Source: JAEUOS01 sp040382235
GTDB lineage: Bacteria > Pseudomonadota > Gammaproteobacteria > Burkholderiales > JAEUOS01
Reading direction: 5' to 3'
DNA length: 64,000 nucleotides
Assembly: GCA_040382235.1 (NCBI GenBank)
Contig: JBEIFV010000007.1
Location: forward strand, 22,447 to 86,446
Part shown: positions 41,352 to 48,542 of the stretch, piece by piece
How the letters are laid out: each line of letters opens with the position of its first letter
Position numbering within the stretch: position 1 is the stretch's first letter
Position numbers and translations under genes: made by a program
The notes under the pieces: generated by a model
Seen by the model: only the letters and a program-made list of their open reading frames with translations
Told to the model about the DNA's origin: nothing
Database searches by the model: none

Positions 41352-41419
41352 GGGGTGCTGCCCGCGCAAACGGCGCATGGCGGCACGGAAATGCGCGCAC
41401 AAAAAGCCGCCCGATGTGA

Positions 41420-41458
41420 TTTACCAGAAAACTGGTAAATTTGTCTATTTCTGGTAAA
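41420..41458 (+). promoter_or_regulatory. Three CTGGTAAA half-sites ahead of the GSU2403-like gene
   Basis: TTTACCAG-AAAA-CTGGTAAA is an 8-bp-arm palindrome (41420-41439), and a third CTGGTAAA lies at 41451-41458. A possible -35 TTGTCT (41441) and -10 TAAAAA (41464) are 17 bases apart, with the third half-site in between. This looks like a repressor-controlled promoter, but the repressor is unknown. Confidence 0.5.
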
Positions 41459-41486
41459 CGTTTTAAAAACAATGACATAATGCGGA

Positions 41487-42554
41487 ATGACCCAATATTT
41501 CTCGGCCCCTTCCGATAACCAGCTGTCGCCGGAAAGCCTGCGCATTCTGGCCAACACCGAACAGTATTACGAGCAGTGGGTGACCTTGCGCCGTTTGCGC
41601 CAGTCGCTTCCGAAGAAGGTGGTCTGGAAGCAGGTTGCCGGCCGAGACTACCTCTACATTCAGCTTGCCGGCGAGCGTGAGCCAAAAAGCAAGGGCCCGC
41701 GCAACGCGGATTCCGAGCGTCAGCATGCGGCGTTCACTGCCGCGATGGTCGACACGGAAGCCAAACTGCAAGGGGTCGAGACAAGCCTTGCCGAATGCAT
41801 GGCGCAGCACAAGGCGCTGCGGCTGCCACGGGTGTTGGCGCTGCCGGGTGAGATCCTGCGCGAGCTTGATCTGCGTGGCTGGTTGGGCGCGAGCCTGCTT
41901 GTCGTGGGCACCAACGCCTTTGCGGCCTACGAGATCGAAGCGGGCCAGCGCTTCGCTGCCGGCCTCGATGAAACCGAGGACTTTGACATGACTTGGCTCG
42001 GGCATCCGGAGCCGATGCTCCGGGGCGGCACGCGCCAACCGCTACTTGCGGCACTACGCGCGGTGGACGTAAGCTTCGATCTCAATCATCACAGGCCCTA
42101 TCAGGCGATCAACCGCAAGGGGTATGAAGTTGAATTGCTGGCCGCGCCGTCGGTGATACCGTCGCTGCACGCGTTGGGCGATTTCAAGCCGATTCCCCTG
42201 ATCGAGCAGGAATGGCTGCTGTTGGGCCGCCCGGTGCGGCACATCATCTCCGACTACGCCGGTGCGCCGGTACCGCTGGTGGTGCCGGATCCGCGCTGGA
42301 TGGGCTTGCACAAGTTGTGGCTGAGTGCGAAGCCGGAACGCAATCCGCTGAAGAAAGGCAAGGATGCCCGACAGGGTGATCTGTTGCTGATTGCGGTCGC
42401 CGAGCGCATGGCGGCCACCTATCCGATGGATTCCGATTTTGTGATGGAACTGCCGCCTGAATTGCTACCTGTATTCAACCAGTGGGCCAGAACGCATGAC
42501 TTCATCCCGTCGAAGGCGCGGCCATCGTGGAGCGCGCGTGAGGGGAAAGCATGA
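41487..42554 (+). CDS. GSU2403-family nucleotidyltransferase-fold protein
   Basis: A 355-residue protein. LVVGTNAFAAYEIEAGQRFA and LDETEDFDMTWLGHPEPM are a nucleotidyltransferase active site with the DxD-type acidic residues (EDFDMTW). The N-terminal part is helical (LRRLRQSLPKKVVWKQVAGR), and the last third (VAERMAATYPMDSDFVMELP) ends the family. GSU2403 proteins are regarded as TA- or Abi-related. The final 159 bases are repeated at 43354-43512, on the other side of hicBA. Otherwise an intact frame. Confidence 0.82.
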   Translation: MTQYFSAPSDNQLSPESLRILANTEQYYEQWVTLRRLRQSLPKKVVWKQVAGRDYLYIQLAGEREPKSKGPRNADSERQHAAFTAAMVDTEAKLQGVETSLAECMAQHKALRLPRVLALPGEILRELDLRGWLGASLLVVGTNAFAAYEIEAGQRFAAGLDETEDFDMTWLGHPEPMLRGGTRQPLLAALRAVDVSFDLNHHRPYQAINRKGYEVELLAAPSVIPSLHALGDFKPIPLIEQEWLLLGRPVRHIISDYAGAPVPLVVPDPRWMGLHKLWLSAKPERNPLKKGKDARQGDLLLIAVAERMAATYPMDSDFVMELPPELLPVFNQWARTHDFIPSKARPSWSAREGKA

Positions 42555-42663
42555 CGCGGCCAAGATCGCAAAGAATTCGTGCCCGGGACTCGCACCCTTG
42601 GTGATCCTGCCAGCCCATTCTTCCGCAGGGCCGTGCAGCGCATCGATGGGAGCAACATACGAT

Positions 42664-42735
42664 GAATGGCCGGCGCCGAAGTCGTGATCGAATCTGACGA
42701 AGAGCATGCCGCATAGATCCGCATGGCACTACGCA
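42664..42735 (+). pseudogene. Ghost fragment of a Bug gene
   Basis: GAEVVIESDEEHAA, stop, IRMALRT corresponds to GAEVVIASGEEFAAQIRGDS near the end of the Bug protein at 40380. The DNA is about three quarters identical over ~50 bases and carries a stop codon. The sequence just before it (42555-42663) is not identified. Confidence 0.6.
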
Positions 42736-42845
42736 CTGTTCCTGATCCGCAGCCGAAGCTAGCGCGACATCGCCATCGATACCCACAAGCCGGACACCGG
42801 TGAAACCCTGCGCCGCCTGCCGACGGGTGCGAAAATCCTCCGCGT
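42736..42845 (+). pseudogene. Ghost fragment of a CoA transferase gene
   Basis: This codes for FLIRSRS, stop, RDIAIDTHKPDTGETLRRLP, which corresponds to FLIWNRSKRSVAIDTRKPDA in the first CoA transferase at ~36886. It has a stop and frame problems. Its order relative to the Bug ghost (Bug first) is opposite to that in the intact cluster, so it comes from a second, lost locus. Confidence 0.65.
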
Positions 42846-42882
42846 TATACTGGTGTTTGGCAATCAACATATCGGTAGCGCC

Positions 42883-43101
42883 ATGCATCTCACCGCCGTG
42901 TTCCAGAAAGTTGCTGAAGGCTATATCGGTTTCGTGGAAGAGCTTCCCGGAGCCAATACGCAAGGCGCCACGCTTGAAGAAGTCCGTGCGAATCTGGCTG
43001 AGGCTGTGGATTTGGTTCTTGAGGCCAATCGCGTACTTGCCGAAGAGTCGATTCTCGGAAAAGACGTCATTCGCGAAAGATTGCTGCTGCCTGCGGCATG
43101 A
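42883..43101 (+). CDS. hicB: HicB antitoxin
   Basis: A 72-residue antitoxin, MHLTAVFQKVAEGYIGFVEE, LPGANTQGATLEEVRANLAE, AVDLVLEANRVLAEE. The YIGFVEELPGANTQG strand and AVDLVLEANR helix are the HicB partial RNase-H fold. The start is taken at MHLTAV, the family start. It overlaps hicA by four bases. Confidence 0.92.
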   Translation: MHLTAVFQKVAEGYIGFVEELPGANTQGATLEEVRANLAEAVDLVLEANRVLAEESILGKDVIRERLLLPAA

Positions 43102-43286
43102 AACGGGACGATCTTCTTCGTCACCTTCGGCAGTGCGGTTGCGTTCTTCTGCGTGAGGGCGGCAAGCATTCCGTGTTTGTGAATCGCGCCACCCAGAAAT
43201 CAACTGCGATCCCTCGCCATCGCGAGATAAACGATTTTCTGGCGAAGAAGATTTGTCGCGATCTAGACGCTCAAGAGCCTTCGTAA
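43098..43286 (+). CDS. hicA: HicA mRNA interferase toxin
   Basis: A 62-residue dsRBD-fold toxin, MKRDDLLRHLRQCGCVLLRE, GGKHSVFVNRATQKSTAIPR, HREINDFLAKKICRDL. The catalytic His is in EGGKHSVF, as in the family. It follows the antitoxin with an ATGA overlap (antitoxin-first order). It looks intact, so the module is likely active. Confidence 0.92.
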   Translation: MKRDDLLRHLRQCGCVLLREGGKHSVFVNRATQKSTAIPRHREINDFLAKKICRDLDAQEPS

Positions 43287-43353
43287 TTCAAGGCGTCTTG
43301 AATCGAATTTCGCCAAGCGCGCGGGTAAGTCGAACACGACCCGTTTCTCCGCT

Positions 43354-43512
43354 GTCGCCGAGCGCATGGCGGCCACCTATCCGATGGATTTCGATTTCGT
43401 GATGGAACTGCCGCCTGAATTGCTGCCTGTATTCAACCAGTGGGCCAGGACGCATGACTTCATTGCGTCGAAGGCGCGGCCATCGTGGAGCGCGCGTGAG
43501 GGGAAAGCATGA
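43354..43512 (+). pseudogene. 3' end of a second GSU2403-like gene
   Basis: These 159 bases align without gaps with 42396-42554, with about seven differences. They keep an open frame (VAERMAATYPMDFDFVMELP onwards) and the stop. Most of the differences are synonymous, so this may be the tail of a separate paralog rather than a recent copy. The rest of the gene is missing. The surrounding 43287-43353 and 43513-43598 hold nothing recognisable. Confidence 0.7.
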
Positions 43513-43598
43513 TGCCCAGGTCCCATCCCGGCGGTCAACCGGACCGCGCGCATAATGCGGCGTAAGGTTGCTTACCCCGTCGTTCGGCGCTGAATCAA

Positions 43599-44087
43599 AT
43601 GACATCGCGCAGCAGTCAATCGGGCATCTTCGCGAATGCGCCGTGGCTGACCGATGAGGGTATAGACCTCTCTCTGTACCCGATCGACTCGGTCTTCCGG
43701 CAAGCGCTGTCGCCAAACGCGGAGGCGTTTCGCACCGGCTGCACGCTACTCGGTTCGATGAGCCATGGAGGGCGCGCCGAGGCTGGGGTGTTTCTGCTGG
43801 GGCTGCTCCGGCGATATCCCGATGACTACGCGCGTCTTGCGTTGATCGCAGAAGCCCTTGGGTACTTCCCGACGAAAGCAACGGTGGATGCCCTGGCGTC
43901 GGAACTGCGTCGCGTCAAGGGCTCAGGCTCCACGCGAGGCTACCTGCGACGCATCATCGACACGCTTGAGAAATTTCCGGCGCAACTCATCGACGAGCAG
44001 ATTGAGGAACTGTCGTCCGACCCACGGGTTGGCACACGCTTCCGTCAACGCCTGCGATCAATGATTTTTCGGAACATGGATTTGTGA
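43599..44087 (+). CDS. Hypothetical protein with HEAT-like helical repeats
   Basis: A 162-residue protein, MTSRSSQSGIFANAPWLTDE, then helical segments AGVFLLGLLRRYPDDYARLA, LIAEALGYFPTKATVDALAS and YLRRIIDTLEKFPAQLIDEQ, which look like a HEAT-type array. No enzyme motif, no signal peptide. Function unknown. It converges on the yoeB remnant, with which the last bases overlap. Confidence 0.65.
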   Translation: MTSRSSQSGIFANAPWLTDEGIDLSLYPIDSVFRQALSPNAEAFRTGCTLLGSMSHGGRAEAGVFLLGLLRRYPDDYARLALIAEALGYFPTKATVDALASELRRVKGSGSTRGYLRRIIDTLEKFPAQLIDEQIEELSSDPRVGTRFRQRLRSMIFRNMDL

Positions 44088-44180
44088 TCCCAAAGCGCCT
44101 GACCGCACGTCCCAACCGTACGCGGCGTGCCAATTGGAAACAGGGCAGTCGCGGGCTGGTGGGCGTAGACGTTGGGAGCG

Positions 44181-44434
44181 TTAGTAATGGAAGCGCAATT
44201 GGGCGACCAATACGCGCCACCTTCGATGCGGTACACCATCCGATGTTCGTCGGTTATGCGGCGTGACCAAATGCCGGACAGCGCATGCTTCAAGCCCTCG
44301 GGCTTTCCTACCCTGGTGAACGGTTTGCGTTGGATCTCTTGCATCAGTTTGATGATGCGCTCGACCATGCGCTTAACCTGCTTTTGCCGGTAGAGATATC
44401 CCTTCCACGCTTCATCCGCAAAAACCAGCTTCAC
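44181..44434 (-). pseudogene. yoeB: Txe/YoeB toxin with frameshifted catalytic tail
   Basis: It starts MKLVFADEAWKGYLYRQKQV, then KPFTRVGKPEGLKHALSGIW, SRRITDEHRMVYRIEGGA, all of YoeB type, with the catalytic Glu and Arg. Then the frame shifts: the true end VLVAQLRFHY and TAA lies in another frame (to 44181), so the two last catalytic residues (His-Tyr) are lost. The in-frame version runs on to 44045 with an unrelated tail. The antitoxin gene upstream is disrupted too. Confidence 0.75.
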
Positions 44435-44960
44435 GTCATGAGCTTGCGCCCAATGCCTTTGCCGGCATTGAGTTGCGTCGCTGTCGAGAGCAGGCGCTCG
44501 ACGTTGGCAGGTGTGCGCAACAGATAGGCGGTTTCTTCCAGCGACTTGTAGTCCTCGAGCGAGAGCATGACGACCGACTGTTCGCCGTTACGCGTAATCG
44601 TCAAGGCTTCGTGGTCGTTGCAAACCCGATCCACGGTGCTGGCGAGGTTGGCACGAACGGTGGCGCTGGGTAAGGCCTTGCGCGCCTACCGGTTGCGGCC
44701 GCGCCAGCCCGCGTGAATCAGAAGCCGTCGCCCGCTCGCGCCAACCGCCAAGAGCGCTCCGTCCGGGACTGCGCTGATCCGTGAATACATTCGCAACCAG
44801 GAACAAGAGGACGAGAGGCTGGACCAGCTCGGCCTATGGCAATGACCGGCCACCGATAAGGTGGCCCCAAGAATGCAGGGTCGCGTTTGCGACCTCGTTC
44901 AGCCGCTTCGAGCGGCTCACATTTGAAACCCCCCGGCTCTGTGTAGGTCATTGCATCCAT
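44431..44960 (-). pseudogene. yefM: YefM antitoxin gene split by a ~265-bp insertion
   Basis: The 5' piece at 44937-44960 reads MDAMTYTE, a normal YefM start. The rest, from ATVRANLASTVDRVCNDHEA, LTITRNGEQSVVMLSLEDYK to TQLNAGKGIGRKLMT, lies at 44431-44675. Between them are ~265 bases without relation to the family. A shortened protein could start at GTG 44634, but would lack the beginning of the DNA-binding domain. It overlaps the toxin start by four bases. Confidence 0.75.
44672..44936. other. Insertion inside yefM, including an antitoxin tail
   Basis: This segment separates the two yefM parts. It has no recognisable inverted ends or target repeat. On the plus strand, 44774-44845 encodes LIREYIRNQEQEDERLDQLG, LWQ and a stop, which looks like the C-terminal helix of a ParD-like antitoxin, so the insertion seems to carry debris of another TA module. 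The following 44961-45132 shows nothing. Confidence 0.5.
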
Positions 44961-45132
44961 GGTGTTGGGGCTCCGGATCTCTACGCATTAATGTCCAGTG
45001 ATTGATTTCGATTGTCCAGCAGGCGAACAAGAACGCGCCGCATCTCGAATCGGTCGGTGGGCGTCTGCGAGGCGAGCTGCGTGTCTCATGGCAGCCGTCG
45101 ACATTCGCATCAAACATGTAAGCGACTAAGTG

Positions 45133-45202
45133 AATTTATTGCGCTGCAATAAATTTCGCTTGACATGATTCAATCGATTGATTTAAAGTTCAATCGATTG
45201 AA
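45133..45202 (+). promoter_or_regulatory. TetR-regulated promoter with twin operators
   Basis: A palindrome AATTTATTGC-GCT-GCAATAAATT (45133-45155) is followed by a -35 TTGACA (45160-45165). The operators TTCAATCGATTGA (45169-45181) and TTCAATCGATTGAA (45189-45202) have centres 20 bases apart and overlap the probable -10 (TTTAAA, 45182). The ATG of the TetR gene is 20 bases further. Confidence 0.75.
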
Positions 45203-45221
45203 TTAATCGTCGAAGCCATCA

Positions 45222-45890
45222 ATGAGTGCAGTCCCGAATCAAGCCTGGTTCCGCCCGGAAGACGAGCATCCGCGCAATAAGTTAGTGCTCGCTGCACTCA
45301 AGCTCTTTGCTGAGAGGGGTTTTGGCGGGGCCTCAACGCGTGACATCGCAGACGCAGCAGGCGCCAATGTGTCGGCGATCCGCTATTACTTCGGCGACAA
45401 GGCCGGCTTGTACCGCGCTGCTTTTACCGAGCCGCTCAACGAAGTGCCCGAGCAAGGCTGTGCCGATATCGACCTGAGCCTGCCTTTACCGGCCGCGTTG
45501 CAGCAATTTTTTGCCGATTTCCTGACGCCGCTCAAGCGCGGCGAAGCCGTGCGCCTGGTGATGAAACTGCATTTTCGCGAAATGATCGAGCCCACCGGCG
45601 CCTGGGACGAGGCGATCGAGGCGGAGATCAAGCCGCAGCATGCCGCCATGGTGCGCCTGCTGCAGCGGCGTTTCGATATCGCCGAGGCCGACCTCGACGT
45701 GCAGCGTCTGGCCTTTGCCATCGTCGGCATGGCGGTGCAGTACTACGTAGGTCTTGACGTGGTGGCGGCGATCGCGCCGGCGGTATTGGCCGATGCCGAG
45801 GCGATCGACACGCTGGCGCTGCGCCTGGCCGGTTATGCGGCGGCCATGATCGAAGCCGAAGCCGTGCGGCGCCGTACGCAGTTGACATGA
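45222..45890 (+). CDS. TetR-family regulator (CerR/DUF1956-like) of the efflux operon
   Basis: A 222-residue repressor. The N-terminal helix-turn-helix reads KLVLAALKLFAERGFGGAST, RDIADAAGANVSAIRYYFGD, KAGLYRAAF. The C-terminal part (VRLVMKLHFREMIEPTGAWD, FAIVGMAVQYYVGLDVVAAI) is like the CecR/DUF1956 ligand domain. It is first in a row of four genes with 10-base to overlapping spacing. The twin operators in front indicate autoregulation and control of the pump genes. Confidence 0.92.
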   Translation: MSAVPNQAWFRPEDEHPRNKLVLAALKLFAERGFGGASTRDIADAAGANVSAIRYYFGDKAGLYRAAFTEPLNEVPEQGCADIDLSLPLPAALQQFFADFLTPLKRGEAVRLVMKLHFREMIEPTGAWDEAIEAEIKPQHAAMVRLLQRRFDIAEADLDVQRLAFAIVGMAVQYYVGLDVVAAIAPAVLADAEAIDTLALRLAGYAAAMIEAEAVRRRTQLT

Positions 45891-45900
45891 GGCGCATGAC

Positions 45901-47412
45901 ATGCAACGGATGAACCCAATTACTACGGCGACCGTACCCGCGAAGCGGCTGCTGAGTGCCGTGCTGGTCACCCTGCCGCTGGGCGGATGTGCCTTGAACC
46001 AGGGCATTTTCGGCACCTTGGGCCCCACCTATCAGGCGCCCGCAGCGCCAGTTTCACGCTGGCATGCGCCCGCGCAGGCTGCCGGCGTGCCACAAATCCA
46101 GGCGCACGGCGGCAGCAACGAGGCCTTGAAAACCTGGTGGAAGCAGTTCGACGATCCGGTGCTGACCGAACTTCTCGCCGCCGCCCAGCGCGAAAGCGCA
46201 AGCCTGGCGCAGGCCGCGTCGCGCATCGAACGCGCGCGTGCCGATGCGGTGGCGGCGAATGTCGCCGGCAACCCCTCGGTCGATGCCACCGCCGGTGCCA
46301 GTCGCTCGGCGTTTTCCTTCGGCGGCCCGGCGGTGTTGCGCAGCCAGGCGCAGGTGGGCCTGCAAAGCAGCTGGGAAATCGATCTGTTTGGCGGCCTGGC
46401 ACGGCAGCGCGAGGCGGCGCGCGCGCAACTCGAAGCCAACATTGCCGCCTGGCATGACGCACGCGTGGCCCTGGCCGCCGAAGTTGCCCATGCTTACCTC
46501 AACATGCGCTTTTGCGAAATGCAGATCACCCTGGCGCAGGCGGATGCTGCTTCGCGCGCCGAGACTGCGCGCTTGACCGGAATCGCCGCTGGCGCCGGCC
46601 TGCAGGCGCCTTCTTTCCTGGCGCTGGCGCGCGCCAGCGCCGCCGATGGTGCTGCCGCCCTGGCGCAGCGTCGCGCCGAATGCGAAATCGGCATCAAAGG
46701 CCTGGTCGCGCTGACCGCCATCGATGAAAGCGCTTTGCGCACGATGCTGGCCGGTGCACCCCAACTGGCGGCGCGCCTGCCCAAGCCCGCGCAATTCGCC
46801 ATCGACGGCGTGCCGGCCGGGGTGTTGGCGCAACGCCCGGACATCGCCGCCGCCGAGCGTGCCGTCGCTGTTGCCAGCGCCGAGATCGGCGTCATGGAAG
46901 CGAATCGCTACCCGCGCCTGACCCTGGCCGGCAACATCGCGCCCACCCGTTCCCGGCTGGATGGCAGCCCGACCATCAGTGTGACCACCTGGTCGATCGG
47001 GCCTTCGCTGATCGTCCCGCTGCTGGACGGCAATCGGCGCGCGGCCAATGTCGAGGCTGCGCGTGCCGATTACGATGCGGCGGCCGCGGTCTACCGCGGC
47101 CGGGTGCGCGGCGCGGTGCGCGAAGTCGAGGAAGCCCTGGTCAAGCTGGCCGGGGTTGCCACACGTCTGAGTGACGCCCGCGCCGCCGCCAACGGCTATC
47201 GCGAGAGCCTGGAAGGCGCGCGCACCCGTCAGCGCGCCGGCCTTGGCAACCTGATCGAACTTGAGGACGCGCGCCGCACCTCGTTCGCAGCCGACGGCAC
47301 GGTTGCGGCACTCGAATACGAAGGCGTGAGCGCCTGGATCGCGCTGTACCGCGCGGTGGGCGGCGGCTGGGACGGCAAGACCGACCTGGCACAAACGCGC
47401 TTGAAGCCTTGA
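45901..47412 (+). CDS. RND efflux outer-membrane lipoprotein (NodT/OprM family)
   Basis: A 503-residue outer-membrane channel. The lipobox is LPLGGC near residue 29, so Cys is probably lipidated. TWWKQFDDPVLTELLAAAQR, SWEIDLFGGLARQREAARAQ, VPAGVLAQRPDIAAAERAVA and EIGVMEANRYPRLTLAGNIA are OEP family signatures. It would connect the inner-membrane pump and adaptor to the exterior. It starts 10 bases after the regulator. Confidence 0.93.
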   Translation: MQRMNPITTATVPAKRLLSAVLVTLPLGGCALNQGIFGTLGPTYQAPAAPVSRWHAPAQAAGVPQIQAHGGSNEALKTWWKQFDDPVLTELLAAAQRESASLAQAASRIERARADAVAANVAGNPSVDATAGASRSAFSFGGPAVLRSQAQVGLQSSWEIDLFGGLARQREAARAQLEANIAAWHDARVALAAEVAHAYLNMRFCEMQITLAQADAASRAETARLTGIAAGAGLQAPSFLALARASAADGAAALAQRRAECEIGIKGLVALTAIDESALRTMLAGAPQLAARLPKPAQFAIDGVPAGVLAQRPDIAAAERAVAVASAEIGVMEANRYPRLTLAGNIAPTRSRLDGSPTISVTTWSIGPSLIVPLLDGNRRAANVEAARADYDAAAAVYRGRVRGAVREVEEALVKLAGVATRLSDARAAANGYRESLEGARTRQRAGLGNLIELEDARRTSFAADGTVAALEYEGVSAWIALYRAVGGGWDGKTDLAQTRLKP

Positions 47413-47423
47413 GGATCATGACT

Positions 47424-48542
47424 ATGAAACATCCCATGCTGAAATACCCGACCACGCTCGCCCTTTGTGCCGCACTCGCACTTGCCGGCGTGAATGCCCA
47501 GGACAAAACGTCGGCTGACGCCAAGGGCGTGGCGGTCAAGCCCGGCAAACCTGCCTTGACCGTAACCCTGATCCAGCCGTCTGCCCGCGAGGTGCCGCTG
47601 CGGCTTGCGGCCAACGGTTCGGTCAATGCCTGGCAGGAAGCCATCCTGGGTGCGGAATCGAATGGTTTGCGCTTGAGCGAAGTCCGTGCAGAGGTGGGCG
47701 CCACGGTCAAGCGCGGCCAGGTGCTGGCGGTGTTTGCCACCGACACCATTGCCGCCGACCTGGCGCAGGCCAGGGCTTCGGTCGCCGAAGCCGAAGCCAC
47801 CCTGGCAGAGGCGACCGCCAATGACCGTCGCGCGCAATCCATCGCCGGCAGCGGTGCACTCTCGGCGCAGCAGGTGGCGCAATACGCCACCGCGGAGAAA
47901 ACCGCGCAGGCGCGATTGGCGCTGGCGCGTGCACAGCAGGCCGCGCAGCAATTGCGCCTGGATCACACGCGCGTGATCGCCAGCGACGACGGCATCATCT
48001 CGGCGCGCAATGCCACGGTCGGTGCGGTGGTGCCGCAAGGGCAGGAACTGTTTCGCCTGATCCGCAAGGGCCGCCTTGAATGGCGCGGCGAAGTCACCGC
48101 TACAGAGTTGGCCAAGCTCAAGCCTGGCCTCACGGTGGCCATCAGTGCCGCCGGTGTCGGCAGCATCGAAGGGCGGCTGCGGGTGATCGGTCCGACGGTC
48201 GATGCGGTCAGCCGTAATGCGCTGGTTTACGTCGACCTGCCGGATGCCACAAAGAAAGGTTTCAAGCCGGGCATGTTCGCGCGCGGCGAATTCGCACTCG
48301 GCGGCGCCAGCGGGCTCACCGTGCCGCAAGATGCCTTGGTGCTGCGTGACGGCTTCAGCTATGCCTTCCGCGCCGGCCCGGTGCAGGATGGCACGGCGAA
48401 GGTCGCCCGCATCAAGCTCGAACTCGGGCGGCGCGTGGACGACCGCGTGGAGGTGATCGCGGGCCTGGCCGCTACCGACCGCATCGTCGCCAGCGGAGCG
48501 GCTTTCCTGGCCGATGGCGACACCGTCAAGGTTGTCAAATGA
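47424..48542 (+). CDS. RND efflux periplasmic adaptor (membrane fusion protein)
   Basis: A 372-residue adaptor with signal peptide (YPTTLALCAALALAGVNAQ). VNAWQEAILGAESNGLRLSE, VRAEVGATVKRGQVLAVF is the first lipoyl half; a helical hairpin follows, then RLDHTRVIASDDGIISARNA. GMFARGEFALGGASGLTVPQ is the beta-barrel domain. I used ATG 47424, as GAGG lies at the better spacing than for 47418. The stop overlaps the pump gene by four bases. Confidence 0.93.
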   Translation: MKHPMLKYPTTLALCAALALAGVNAQDKTSADAKGVAVKPGKPALTVTLIQPSAREVPLRLAANGSVNAWQEAILGAESNGLRLSEVRAEVGATVKRGQVLAVFATDTIAADLAQARASVAEAEATLAEATANDRRAQSIAGSGALSAQQVAQYATAEKTAQARLALARAQQAAQQLRLDHTRVIASDDGIISARNATVGAVVPQGQELFRLIRKGRLEWRGEVTATELAKLKPGLTVAISAAGVGSIEGRLRVIGPTVDAVSRNALVYVDLPDATKKGFKPGMFARGEFALGGASGLTVPQDALVLRDGFSYAFRAGPVQDGTAKVARIKLELGRRVDDRVEVIAGLAATDRIVASGAAFLADGDTVKVVK

